Shown here: in pieces, positions 1 through 6,165 of the stretch
How positions within the stretch are numbered: position 1 is the first letter of the stretch
How the letters are laid out: each line of letters begins with the position of its first letter
Assembly: GCA_017431395.1 (NCBI GenBank)
Contig: JAFRLD010000100.1
Coordinates: forward strand, 1-7,442
Direction of reading: 5' to 3'
Length of the DNA stretch: 7,442 nucleotides
DNA from: Bacillota bacterium
Lineage (GTDB): Bacteria > Bacillota > Clostridia > Peptostreptococcales > Anaerovoracaceae
Position numbers and translations under genes: made by a program
Notes under the pieces: generated by a model
Seen by the model: the letters and a program-made list of their open reading frames with translations, nothing else
Told to the model about the DNA's origin: nothing
The model's database searches: none

Positions 1-1
1 G

Positions 2-1306
2 GTAGGTTTCGCATTGTTTTCAATGCTCTTCGGATCAGGCAATCTGATTTTCCCGCCGGAGATAGGGATCACGGGCGGGACACATTGGTATGAGGGGTAC
101 ATAGCGTATTTTCTGGCGGATGCGGCCCTCGGGATGTGCAGTGTGTTCGCGATGTTAAAGGTGGACGGGGATCTGAACCGGCTGACCGGAACGATCGGGC
201 GCAGGTGTTCGGGGATCGTCAACGCGATAGGGATCATCTGCATTGGACCGCTGCTCGCGATTCCGAGAAATGCGGCGGTAACGTTTGAGATGGGGATGGC
301 GCCGCTGCTGGGGATCGATCCGGAGAGCCGGATCCTGCGGCTGGTGTTCTCACTCATATTCTTCGGGATCGTCATTCTGCTGACGATCCGCCCATCGAAA
401 GTAATCGATATTCTGGGCAAGTATCTGACGCCGATCCTGGTGGTGGCGATCGGTGTGCTGATCGTCCGCGGGGTCGTTTCTCCTGCCGCGCCGGCGGGAG
501 AGCCCGTTTCGCAGTCTTTGATAAAAGACGGGATCTATAACGGATATCAGACGCTGGACCTGCTTGCCGGGATCTATTTCGCGACCCTGATCATCCATTC
601 GATCCGGTCCGGGAAAGCTGCAGGCAAAGGGGGAGAAAGACGCATTGCCGCAGGGGCGGCCCTGATCTCAGGGGTGATCCTGTGCATTGTTTATGGCGGC
701 ATGGCGTATCTGGGCGCAACGACCGGATCCCAGTGGCTGGACGCCTTCCAGAGTGAAGAGATCAATCAGGCAGGCCTGGTCGTGAACATCACCGGGGCCC
801 TTCTGGGAAATCTGGGCGTGGTCGTTCTCAGCGTGATCGTATCGCTGGCCTGTCTCACGACGGCGATCGGACTGACTTCGGCCACAGCGGATTTTTTCAG
901 CGAACGGGTCCCATCCGGATCGTATCCGGTCATGGTGCTCCTGACCTGCCTTGTCTCCATAATCCTGTGTAATTTCGGCCTTTCCGCCATCATCAGCATC
1001 GCGGCACCGATCCTGATGCTGTTTTATCCGATGGTCATGTTCCTGACCCTGACCACGCTTGTGCGGGGCATCTTTCGAAAGAAATATTTTTATTATCTCG
1101 GGACCGGGGTATGTTTCCTGATCAGTCTTCTGACGACGATCGCGGACACCTTCGGAGTAGGCTCCCTAAGCTGGATCCACACGATGCTTCCGCTGGACGC
1201 ATACGGATTCAACTGGGTGATCCCGACGGTCATCGCCGCGGCCATAGGTCATTTCATGCCCGGCCCGGAGATCGAGGAGGGCCTGATAGCCCCCAAAAAA
1301 CAGTAG
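2..1306 (+). CDS. brnQ: Branched-chain amino acid:cation symporter, BrnQ/LIVCS family (5' end cut by window)
   Basis: Probable inner-membrane symporter that imports leucine, isoleucine and valine with Na+ or H+. The reading frame is open from base 2, so the true start lies left of the window. The in-frame TTG at 14 is only an internal Leu codon, because the four residues before it (VGFA) complete the family's N-terminal pattern GFALF...FGxGNLIFPP. About 434 residues are visible; LIVCS proteins are about 440-450 aa, so roughly 10-15 residues are missing. The protein is almost entirely hydrophobic, with about 12 apparent membrane spans and short charged loops. The FGSGNLIFPPEIG segment near the N-terminus and the CLTTAIGLTSATADFF segment in the middle are both typical of BrnQ. 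It ends in TAG at 1304-1306, four bases from the stop of the convergent mutase gene. The family call is firm; exact substrate preference among branched-chain amino acids is inferred. Confidence 0.93.
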   Translation, partial: VGFALFSMLFGSGNLIFPPEIGITGGTHWYEGYIAYFLADAALGMCSVFAMLKVDGDLNRLTGTIGRRCSGIVNAIGIICIGPLLAIPRNAAVTFEMGMAPLLGIDPESRILRLVFSLIFFGIVILLTIRPSKVIDILGKYLTPILVVAIGVLIVRGVVSPAAPAGEPVSQSLIKDGIYNGYQTLDLLAGIYFATLIIHSIRSGKAAGKGGERRIAAGAALISGVILCIVYGGMAYLGATTGSQWLDAFQSEEINQAGLVVNITGALLGNLGVVVLSVIVSLACLTTAIGLTSATADFFSERVPSGSYPVMVLLTCLVSIILCNFGLSAIISIAAPILMLFYPMVMFLTLTTLVRGIFRKKYFYYLGTGVCFLISLLTTIADTFGVGSLSWIHTMLPLDAYGFNWVIPTVIAAAIGHFMPGPEIEEGLIAPKKQ

Positions 1307-1323
1307 CGGATCAATCCACCGCT
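1295..1323 (-). terminator. Possible intrinsic terminator of the mutase gene (weak)
   Basis: Read on the minus strand, AGCGG (1323-1319) can pair with CCGCT (1309-1305) around a 9-base loop. Four bases then lead into a run of six T (A run at 1295-1300 on plus). It sits exactly over the mutase stop codon (1313-1311) and runs into the 3' end of brnQ. The stem is only 5 bp, so this is a candidate on position and T-run rather than on stability. Confidence 0.35.
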
Positions 1324-3017
1324 TTGATCAGATCCAGGATCTCATCCCGGATCTTTTTATTTACAGCGAGGGCCTTCTCCCGGGAATCCTGATTCGAGTA
1401 GAAGTAGAATTTGATTTTTGGTTCCGTGCCGCTCGGGCGGATCGCGAACCAGCTGCCGTTTGCCAGGAAGAGCCGGATCGCGTTTTGCGGCGGGATGTCC
1501 TCATAGCCTCCGATGTAATCGATGACACGGTCTACCGGGATCCCGGCAACAGAGGAGGGCACATTTTCCCGGAACCACTGCATCATGCGGCCGATCCGCT
1601 GCAGTCCGTCCAGACCTTCGAGAACGATATTCGGCTCATCCTCGGCGAAGAAACCGTACCGGGCATAGATCTCCTGGAGCACGTCCCAGAGCGTCTTCCC
1701 CTGTTTCCGGTAATAAGCGGCCGCCTCAGCCACCAGCATGCCGGCGGAGACCCCGTCCTTTTCCCGGATGTCTATACAGGCGGAATATCCGATGGACTCC
1801 TCATATCCGAACAGGTAGGTATAGCCGTGCTCCTCCAGCCAGGGGATCTTGCCGCAGATATTTTTGAACCCGGTCAGCGTCTCGAACATCTCCACCCCAT
1901 AGGAGGAAGCGATGATCGTCGACAGGGTAGAAGTGACGATGGATTTGACCATGGCGCCTTTTGCGGGGAGCCGTCCAGCCTTTGCGAGGCCGTCCAGAAT
2001 GTAGTGGACCAGCAGATACCCGGTCTGGTTGCCGTTCAAAGGCACATAGCTGCCGTTCGCATCCAGGATCTCGATGGCGAAACGGTCCGCGTCAGGGTCG
2101 GTGGCAAGCAGAAGCTCAGCCCCGCGTTCCCTCCCGTACTTCTCGCTCAGCTCGAACGCGGCAGGGTCTTCCGGGTTCGGATAGCTCAAGGTAGAAAAGT
2201 CCGGGTCCGGGTCCCGCTGCTCCGGAACGACCATCCAGTCGGTGAATCCCCGTTCCTCGAGCATCTGGGCGAACGGAACCGCCCCGCATCCATTGATTGG
2301 AGTGTAGACCAGAGGAATAGAGAGATCGAGCTCGTCCCCATCGTGGATCGCCAGGCTCTCCACCCGGTCCAGATACGCCCGGTCATACTCTGGGCCGAGG
2401 AGGATGATCAAACCAGCCTTGACCGCCTCGTCAAAATCCATGGTCCGGACCCCGTTCCATAGATCGACCCGGCCGATGTGATCGCTCATTGCCCCTGCGA
2501 TCTCCGCAGAGACCTGACAGCCGTCGTCCCAGTAAGCCTTATACCCGTTGTACTCCTTCGGGTTATGGGAGGCGGTGATCATGACGCCGGAGACCGTGCC
2601 CAGATACCGGATCGAGAAAGCCAGCTGCGCCGTCGTGCGGATATCCGGGTAGAGGTAGACGCGGATCCCGTTCGCCGCGAAGATGGATGCTGCAAGCTCG
2701 CTGAATTCGCGTGAGAAATGACGCGGGTCGCGGGCGATGACGATACCTTTTTTCTTGGCGTCTTCCCCGTGGGTGCATATGAAATCCGCGATGCCCTGGC
2801 TCGCTTTGCCGACGGTGAACCGGTTCATGCGGTTCGTCCCTGCGCCGAGTTTCCCGCGAAGGCCCGCGGTCCCGAAGGCCAGTTCCTGATAGAACCGGTC
2901 GCGGATCTCTTCTTCATCTTCGCAAAGGCTGGTCAGCTCCTCCTTCAAAGGATCTGTGTCCGCCAGCTGCTTCAGCCAGTCCTGATAACGGTCTTGATAG
3001 CTTGTTTGATCGGTCAT
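1311..3017 (-). CDS. pgcA: Phosphoglucomutase/phosphomannomutase family enzyme (alpha-phosphohexomutase), PgcA-like
   Basis: Cytoplasmic enzyme expected to interconvert glucose-6-phosphate and glucose-1-phosphate (possibly also mannose phosphates) through a phosphoserine intermediate, supplying sugar-1-phosphate for nucleotide-sugar and polysaccharide synthesis. The protein has 568 residues, full length for the bacterial PgcA/PGM2-like branch (about 550-600 aa). All four family signatures are intact and in order: catalytic loop TASHNP with Ser150, metal-binding DPDADR at 307-312, sugar-recognition GYEES at 404-408, and phosphate-binding RPSGTEPK at 527-534. The start chosen is the ATG at 3017-3015, since AAGGAG lies 7 bases upstream. 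An in-frame codon 14 triplets further out (3059) would include the promoter -10 region and is unlikely. The gene is monocistronic, divergent from the thi operon and convergent with brnQ. Family certainty is high; glucose versus mannose specificity cannot be read from these motifs. Confidence 0.95.
   Translation of the reverse strand: MTDQTSYQDRYQDWLKQLADTDPLKEELTSLCEDEEEIRDRFYQELAFGTAGLRGKLGAGTNRMNRFTVGKASQGIADFICTHGEDAKKKGIVIARDPRHFSREFSELAASIFAANGIRVYLYPDIRTTAQLAFSIRYLGTVSGVMITASHNPKEYNGYKAYWDDGCQVSAEIAGAMSDHIGRVDLWNGVRTMDFDEAVKAGLIILLGPEYDRAYLDRVESLAIHDGDELDLSIPLVYTPINGCGAVPFAQMLEERGFTDWMVVPEQRDPDPDFSTLSYPNPEDPAAFELSEKYGRERGAELLLATDPDADRFAIEILDANGSYVPLNGNQTGYLLVHYILDGLAKAGRLPAKGAMVKSIVTSTLSTIIASSYGVEMFETLTGFKNICGKIPWLEEHGYTYLFGYEESIGYSACIDIREKDGVSAGMLVAEAAAYYRKQGKTLWDVLQEIYARYGFFAEDEPNIVLEGLDGLQRIGRMMQWFRENVPSSVAGIPVDRVIDYIGGYEDIPPQNAIRLFLANGSWFAIRPSGTEPKIKFYFYSNQDSREKALAVNKKIRDEILDLIKAVD
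1330..1358 (+). terminator. Possible intrinsic terminator of brnQ (weak)
   Basis: AGATCC (1330-1335) is an exact complement of GGATCT (1349-1354), with a 13-base loop, followed directly by TTTT (1355-1358) and then an AT-rich stretch. It lies about 25 bases past the brnQ stop, inside the 3' end of the convergent mutase gene. The two genes leave only 4 bases between them, so any terminator must overlap coding sequence. GATCC-like strings are frequent here, so chance is a real alternative. Confidence 0.3.
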
Positions 3018-3024
3018 GGCAAGG

Positions 3025-3030
3025 CTCCTT
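3025..3030 (-). promoter_or_regulatory. Ribosome binding site that fixes the pgcA start
   Basis: The minus strand reads AGAAAGGAG, with AAGGAG at 3030-3025 and a 7-base spacer to the ATG at 3017. This favours the 568-aa protein over a form extended by 14 residues. Confidence 0.85.
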
Positions 3031-3050
3031 TCTGTACTTCCCCTGCCTAT

Positions 3051-3056
3051 ATTGTA
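3051..3056 (-). promoter_or_regulatory. Probable -10 element of the pgcA promoter
   Basis: TACAAT on the minus strand matches the sigma-A -10 consensus at five of six bases and lies about 34 bases upstream of the pgcA ATG. No good -35 is visible at the usual distance (the nearest candidate, TGTTCT at 3079-3074, is poor), although the region upstream is AT-rich. Confidence rests on the -10 and its position. Confidence 0.45.
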
Positions 3057-3101
3057 CATGTTTTTTAGAAGAAAGAACAGGGGGTTTGCGGGCGGAACCC
3101 C

Positions 3102-3130
3102 TTGCCAGAGTCCGGCAGGAGTGTTACAAT
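3102..3130 (+). promoter_or_regulatory. Sigma-A type promoter of the thiamine-precursor transport operon
   Basis: TTGCCA at 3102-3107 and TACAAT at 3125-3130 are separated by exactly 17 bases, a close match to TTGACA-17-TATAAT. Transcription would begin near 3137, a few bases before the TPP aptamer, giving a leader of about 163 bases before the first gene. It diverges from the pgcA promoter; the two -10 elements are about 70 bases apart and share no sequence. Confidence 0.82.
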
Positions 3131-3140
3131 CCTTATGTGA

Positions 3141-3230
3141 ATTAAAGCAAGGGGAGCGAAAGCTGAGAGTCCGATCACTCGGAGACCCTCATTACCTGAT
3201 CCGGATAATGCCGGCGAAGGGAAGCGGAAT
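3141..3230 (+). promoter_or_regulatory. TPP riboswitch (THI element) aptamer
   Basis: This RNA binds thiamine pyrophosphate and controls the genes downstream. The conserved blocks are all present in order: GGGGAGC (3151-3157), GCTGAGA (3162-3168), GACCC (3184-3188), ACCTGATC (3194-3201), GGATAATGCC (3203-3212) and AAGGGAA (3217-3223). Visible helices: P2 from GGG 3151-3153 with CCC 3186-3188; P3 from AGC/GCT closed by a GAAA loop; the optional P3a from CCGA 3171-3174 with TCGG 3179-3182; P4 from CCT 3195-3197 with AGG 3218-3220; P5 from CCGG 3201-3204 with CCGG 3211-3214. P1 is short and interrupted (GC 3147-3148 with GC 3224-3225, then ATT with AAT further out). The aptamer sits between a strong promoter and a terminator hairpin, upstream of thiamine-related transport genes, as expected. 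Confidence 0.97.
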
Positions 3231-3241
3231 ATGATATTTCG

Positions 3242-3273
3242 AAGCGCTCCATTTCTTATGAGCGCTTTTATTT
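3242..3273 (+). terminator. Intrinsic terminator: expression platform of the TPP riboswitch
   Basis: AAGCGCTC (3242-3249) and GAGCGCTT (3260-3267) are perfect complements, forming an 8-bp stem with a 10-base loop. The stem runs into a T-rich tract (TTTTATTTAT from 3266). It begins about a dozen bases after the aptamer and ends about 27 bases before the first start codon, so it can stop transcription when TPP holds the aptamer folded. The same 5' arm can pair instead with aptamer bases (see findings). Confidence 0.88.
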
Positions 3274-3282
3274 ATGAAGCGC
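3262..3282 (+). other. Alternative hairpin overlapping the terminator's 3' arm, next to the ribosome binding site
   Basis: GCGCTT (3262-3267) is an exact complement of AAGCGC (3277-3282) across a 9-base loop. GCGCTT is also the 3' arm of the terminator, so the two hairpins cannot coexist. This one ends 3 bases before AAGGAG of the first gene. Pairing is seen in the sequence; any regulatory role is inference. Confidence 0.4.
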
Positions 3283-3283
3283 A

Positions 3284-3291
3284 GGAAGGAG
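3284..3291 (+). promoter_or_regulatory. Ribosome binding site of the first thi-operon gene
   Basis: GGAAGGAG, with AAGGAG at 3286-3291 and an 8-base spacer to the ATG at 3300. It decides the start in favour of 3300 over the in-frame ATGs at 3231 and 3258, which lie in the terminator region. Confidence 0.85.
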
Positions 3292-3299
3292 AAAGAACT

Positions 3300-3596
3300 A
3301 TGGAAGCAAGTGTAGCCATCCAGGTATTACCGGAGGCACCGAATGACGACGAGCTGTGCCGTATCGTAGATGAAGTCATCGACTACATCGCACAGCAGGG
3401 GTACAACTATTATGTGGGGCCGTTCGAAACGACCATCGAGGGCCCGTACGAAGAACTGATGGACATCGTGAAGGAATGCCAGCATATCGCGATCCGCGCT
3501 GGTGCTCCGTCGATCGCGTCCTACGTGAAGATCAGTTACCGGCCTGAGGGCGAGGTGCTCAGCATTGAAAAGAAAATCGGGAAATACCACGAATAA
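3300..3596 (+). CDS. Thiamine-binding-fold protein, PF01910 (MTH1187/YkoF-like), single domain
   Basis: A 98-aa soluble protein with no signal peptide or membrane segment. It resembles the PF01910 family (formerly DUF77): a beta-strand start (VAIQVLPEAP), a helix with DDELCRIVDEVIDYI (16-30), the diagnostic YVGPFETTIEG (38-48), a second helix EELMDIVKECQHIAIRAGAP (51-70) and a final strand SYVKISYRPEG (74-84). Bacillus YkoF, known to bind the pyrimidine part of thiamine, carries two copies of this fold in about 200 aa. The single-copy form here is the MTH1187-type size and would need to oligomerise to build an equivalent site. It is the first gene after the TPP riboswitch and is followed by ThiXYZ, so a cytoplasmic role in binding thiamine, HMP or a related ligand is likely. 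That role is inferred from fold and context. The permease gene begins inside its last 32 bases. Confidence 0.88.
   Translation: MEASVAIQVLPEAPNDDELCRIVDEVIDYIAQQGYNYYVGPFETTIEGPYEELMDIVKECQHIAIRAGAPSIASYVKISYRPEGEVLSIEKKIGKYHE
3552..3557 (+). promoter_or_regulatory. Ribosome binding site supporting a TTG start for the permease
   Basis: GAGGTG lies inside the preceding gene, with a 7-base spacer to TTG at 3565. No ATG or GTG lies in this frame near the expected N-terminus, and the next in-frame Met falls after the first membrane span. Confidence 0.65.
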
Positions 3597-4350
3597 TATC
3601 TATCCCATCCTCTCGATCCTGGCGATCCTCGCTCTGTGGGAATGCCTCTCCGTATTTGAGATCGTGCCGAGCTTCATGCTCCCGACCCCGGCGGAGACGG
3701 TCCAGGCCTTCGTTCATGATTTCGGCCTGCTCATGTCCCATATGAAGGTGACCCTGATCGAGACGCTTGTGGGAACGGTGATCGGAATCAGTATCGGCTT
3801 TTTGTCCGCCGTACTCATGGACCGGTGGGATCCGGCCTATAAGGCCATGTACCCGCTGATCGTGCTCACGCAGACGATCCCGGCGGTGGCGATCGCCCCG
3901 CTGCTGGTACTTTGGTTCGGGTACAAAATGCTGCCCAAGGTCATCCTGATCGTCCTGATCACGTTCTTTCCGATCGTGATCGGCGTGCTGGACGGATTCC
4001 GCTCGGCGGACCGGGATGCCATCAATCTGCTCCGTTCTATGGGAGAGACCGAATGGCAGATCTTCCGGCACATCAAATTCCCGAACGCCTTGCCGAATTT
4101 CTTCTCGGGGCTTCGCATCACGGTGGCATATGCCGTTGTGGGTGCGGTGCTCGCTGAGTGGCTGGGCGGATTCGCGGGACTCGGCGTTTATATGACCAGA
4201 GTCAAGAAATCATTCGCATACGATAAAATGTTCGCTGTGATCTTTCTGATCTCCATCATCAGCCTGATCCTGATCTGGCTGGTGAACGTGCTGCAGAAGA
4301 AGTGCATGCCCTGGGAGAGGGAGGAACCGGCAGAAAGGCAAAGAAAATGA
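3565..4350 (+). CDS. thiX: ABC transporter permease for a thiamine pyrimidine precursor (ThiX)
   Basis: Membrane subunit of an importer in the SsuC/TauC/ThiX permease family; two copies are expected to form the pore. Its 261 residues are typical (about 250-270). The first membrane span is at about 12-32, followed by the family motif PSFMLPTPAETVQAF (35-49) and further spans at about 63-85, 95-118, 125-143, 186-205 and 222-243. The cytoplasmic EAA-type loop that docks on the ATPase is at about 151-177 (LLRSMGETEWQIFRHIKFPNALP region; the usual Ala-Thr is Glu-Thr here). The start is a TTG supported by GAGGTG. Its first 32 bases overlap the PF01910 gene, and its stop overlaps the next ATG as ATGA, so translation of three genes is probably coupled. 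The family includes sulfonate and nitrate permeases; the thiamine assignment rests on the TPP riboswitch and on ThiY. Confidence 0.9.
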   Translation: MKRKSGNTTNNIYPILSILAILALWECLSVFEIVPSFMLPTPAETVQAFVHDFGLLMSHMKVTLIETLVGTVIGISIGFLSAVLMDRWDPAYKAMYPLIVLTQTIPAVAIAPLLVLWFGYKMLPKVILIVLITFFPIVIGVLDGFRSADRDAINLLRSMGETEWQIFRHIKFPNALPNFFSGLRITVAYAVVGAVLAEWLGGFAGLGVYMTRVKKSFAYDKMFAVIFLISIISLILIWLVNVLQKKCMPWEREEPAERQRK

Positions 4351-5366
4351 AAAAAAGAATTTTAGCGATCGTGATGGTGGCGTTTATGGCCAGCCTTTGC
4401 ATGACAGGCTGCGGCAGTTCCGGCTCCGGCGAAGAGTCTGCCGGCGGTGATCTGACCAAGATAACGTTCGTGCTTGACTGGACACCGAACACGAACCACA
4501 CAGGTGTTTATGTCGCGCAGGAACTTGGATATTTTGAAGAAGAGGGACTTGAAGTAGAGGTCGTTCAGCCGCCGGATGACGGAGCGGAGACGATGGTCGG
4601 ATCCGGACAGGCGCAGTTCGGTGTATCCTTCCAGGACTACATGGTACCGGCTCTGGCCGGCGGGGAGAAGACCATCCCGATCACCGCAGTGGCGGCGATC
4701 CTGCAGCATAACCTTTCGGGCATCATGTCCGCGAAGGGAGGCGGCATCACCAGCCCGAAGGGACTGGAAGGAAAGACCTACGCGACCTGGGAGCTTCCGA
4801 TCGAGCAGGCGATCCTGAAGGAATGCGTTGAAGAGGACGGCGGTGACTTCAGCAAGGTCGAGCTGATCCCGGAGACCATCGACGATGAGGTATCCGCCCT
4901 GAAGGCGAAGCAGATCGACAGCATTTGGGTCTACTACGGCTGGGCCGGCATCAATGCGGAGGTCAAGGATTTTCCGATCGACTATTTCGCGTTCAAGGAC
5001 ATCGACAAAGCTTTCGATTACTACTCTCCTGTGATCATCGCCAACGATGATTTCCTGGCAGACCAGCCGGATACGGCGAAAGCTTTTCTTAGAGCTGTGA
5101 GCAAGGGTTACGAATATGCCATCGAAAACCCGAAGGAAGCGGCGGACATCCTGGTCAAAGCGAATCCGGAGATCGATGCGGATCTGGTCCTCGCCAGCCA
5201 GGAATACCTGGCGGGTGAGTATCAGGCGGATGCTTCCCAGTGGGGCGTCTTCGATGGAGACCGCTGGAACGGTTTCTATAAGTTCATCAACGATAAGAAA
5301 CTGGCAGAAGCGGAGATCCCGATGGACTTCGGCTTTACCAATGAGTTCCTGCCGGAAGTAAAATAA
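4347..5366 (+). CDS. thiY: Substrate-binding lipoprotein, NMT1/THI5-like (ThiY): HMP-type pyrimidine binding
   Basis: Extracellular ligand-binding subunit of the importer, 339 aa. It has a lipoprotein signal peptide: basic MKKR, hydrophobic residues 5-17, then a lipobox MTGC with Cys22 as the lipidated residue (Met in place of the usual Leu at -3), and a flexible Ser/Gly-rich linker at 23-34. The mature part begins with KITFVLDWTPNTNHTG (38-53), the hallmark of ThiY/THI5-like pyrimidine-binding proteins. Typical periplasmic-binding segments follow, including GSGQAQFGVSF (85-95), the LEGKTYATWELP region (140-151) and IDSIWVYYGWAG (190-201). The start is the ATG in the ATGA overlap with thiX, with GAAAGG 8 bases upstream. 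An in-frame ATG at 4302 would bury the signal peptide and is rejected. Likely ligand is HMP or N-formyl-4-amino-5-aminomethyl-2-methylpyrimidine; the sequence alone does not separate these. Confidence 0.92.
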   Translation: MKKRILAIVMVAFMASLCMTGCGSSGSGEESAGGDLTKITFVLDWTPNTNHTGVYVAQELGYFEEEGLEVEVVQPPDDGAETMVGSGQAQFGVSFQDYMVPALAGGEKTIPITAVAAILQHNLSGIMSAKGGGITSPKGLEGKTYATWELPIEQAILKECVEEDGGDFSKVELIPETIDDEVSALKAKQIDSIWVYYGWAGINAEVKDFPIDYFAFKDIDKAFDYYSPVIIANDDFLADQPDTAKAFLRAVSKGYEYAIENPKEAADILVKANPEIDADLVLASQEYLAGEYQADASQWGVFDGDRWNGFYKFINDKKLAEAEIPMDFGFTNEFLPEVK

Positions 5367-5379
5367 GAAGTAAGATAAG

Positions 5380-6129
5380 ATGACACATAAGCTCGAAACA
5401 AAAAACATAACCATTCGTTTCGGGGAAAAGACGATCATCCGCGACATTTCCATCGCAGTGGATGAGGGGGAGCTGGTCAGTCTTCTCGGGGTTTCCGGAA
5501 GCGGTAAGACCACGCTGTTCAACTGTATCTCCGGTATTTACCGGCCGGTTGAGGGGAAGGTGCTCCTGGACGGGGAGGACATCACCGGGACGACCGGTCA
5601 CATCAGCTATATGCTGCAAAAAGACCTGCTCCTCCCCTACAAGACCATCGAGGACAATGTGGCTCTGCCGCTGATCATCCGCGGCATGGGAAAGAAGGAA
5701 GCAAGGGCGGAAGCTTCGAAGCATTTCGCGGAGTTTGGTCTCGAGGGGACGCAGAAGCAGTATCCGAAGCAGCTCTCCGGCGGCATGCGCCAGCGGGCGG
5801 CCCTGCTTCGGACCTGGATGTTCTCCGACAACGTGGCACTGCTGGATGAGCCGTTCTCAGCCCTTGATACGATCACAAAAGGGAGGATCCACCGGTGGTA
5901 TCTCGACGTCATGGAGAAGATCCGTCTGACGACCGTTTTTATCACCCATGACATCAACGAAGCCATCCTGCTGTCCGACCGGATCTATCTCATGACAGGA
6001 AAGCCCGGGGAGATCCGCTCGGAGATCCGGATCCGGACGCCGCGCGGCCAAAGAGAAGGGTTCGATCTGACCGAGGAATTCCTGGAGTATAAACGGCAGA
6101 TCATGCAGGAGCTTGGGGAAGCCTGGTAA
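5380..6129 (+). CDS. thiZ: ABC transporter ATP-binding protein (ThiZ)
   Basis: Cytoplasmic ATPase subunit that powers ThiX/ThiY import, 249 aa, usual for this class (SsuB/TauB/ThiZ). All nucleotide-binding elements are intact: Walker A GVSGSGKTT (37-45), Q-loop Gln80 in MLQKDLLLPY, signature LSGGMRQR (132-139), Walker B VALLDEP (152-158) followed by FSALD, and switch His190 in ITHD. The D-loop-proximal Asp163 is also present. It lies 13 bases after thiY, and its start at 5380 has only a modest Shine-Dalgarno (AAGAAG at 5365-5370, overlapping the thiY stop), so it may depend on translation coming through thiY. It is the last gene of the operon; no convincing terminator hairpin with a T-run is seen in the 36 bases before the convergent MFS gene's stop. 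Confidence 0.94.
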   Translation: MTHKLETKNITIRFGEKTIIRDISIAVDEGELVSLLGVSGSGKTTLFNCISGIYRPVEGKVLLDGEDITGTTGHISYMLQKDLLLPYKTIEDNVALPLIIRGMGKKEARAEASKHFAEFGLEGTQKQYPKQLSGGMRQRAALLRTWMFSDNVALLDEPFSALDTITKGRIHRWYLDVMEKIRLTTVFITHDINEAILLSDRIYLMTGKPGEIRSEIRIRTPRGQREGFDLTEEFLEYKRQIMQELGEAW

Positions 6130-6165
6130 CGAAAGCAAGGCCCGGCAGGTGCCAGATCGGCAGGT

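Noticed and set aside
14..16. TTG at 14 as the start of brnQ
   Set aside because: The frame is open to base 2 and the preceding residues VGFA continue the conserved BrnQ N-terminus, so the gene simply enters from outside the window.
1485..2462. A 325-codon open frame on the plus strand opposite pgcA
   Set aside because: It is antisense to a mutase with all catalytic motifs intact, has no domain pattern, and shows the Arg/Pro/Gly/Val bias of a shadow frame.
3018..3059. N-terminal extension of pgcA to 3059
   Set aside because: It would take the coding sequence back into the TACAAT element, and the ATG at 3017 has a well-spaced AAGGAG.
4362..5522. A 386-codon open frame on the minus strand, longer than thiY, which it opposes
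   Set aside because: It covers thiY in antisense and begins inside thiZ. It is Arg/Val/Leu/Asp-rich without recognisable domain motifs and has no clear start signal. Long antisense frames are common opposite GC-rich genes, and thiY has a full signal peptide and family motifs.
6130..6165. A shared terminator between thiZ and the MFS gene
   Set aside because: Only 4-bp stems can be drawn (for example TGCC/GGCA around 6149-6164) and no T-run follows on either strand.
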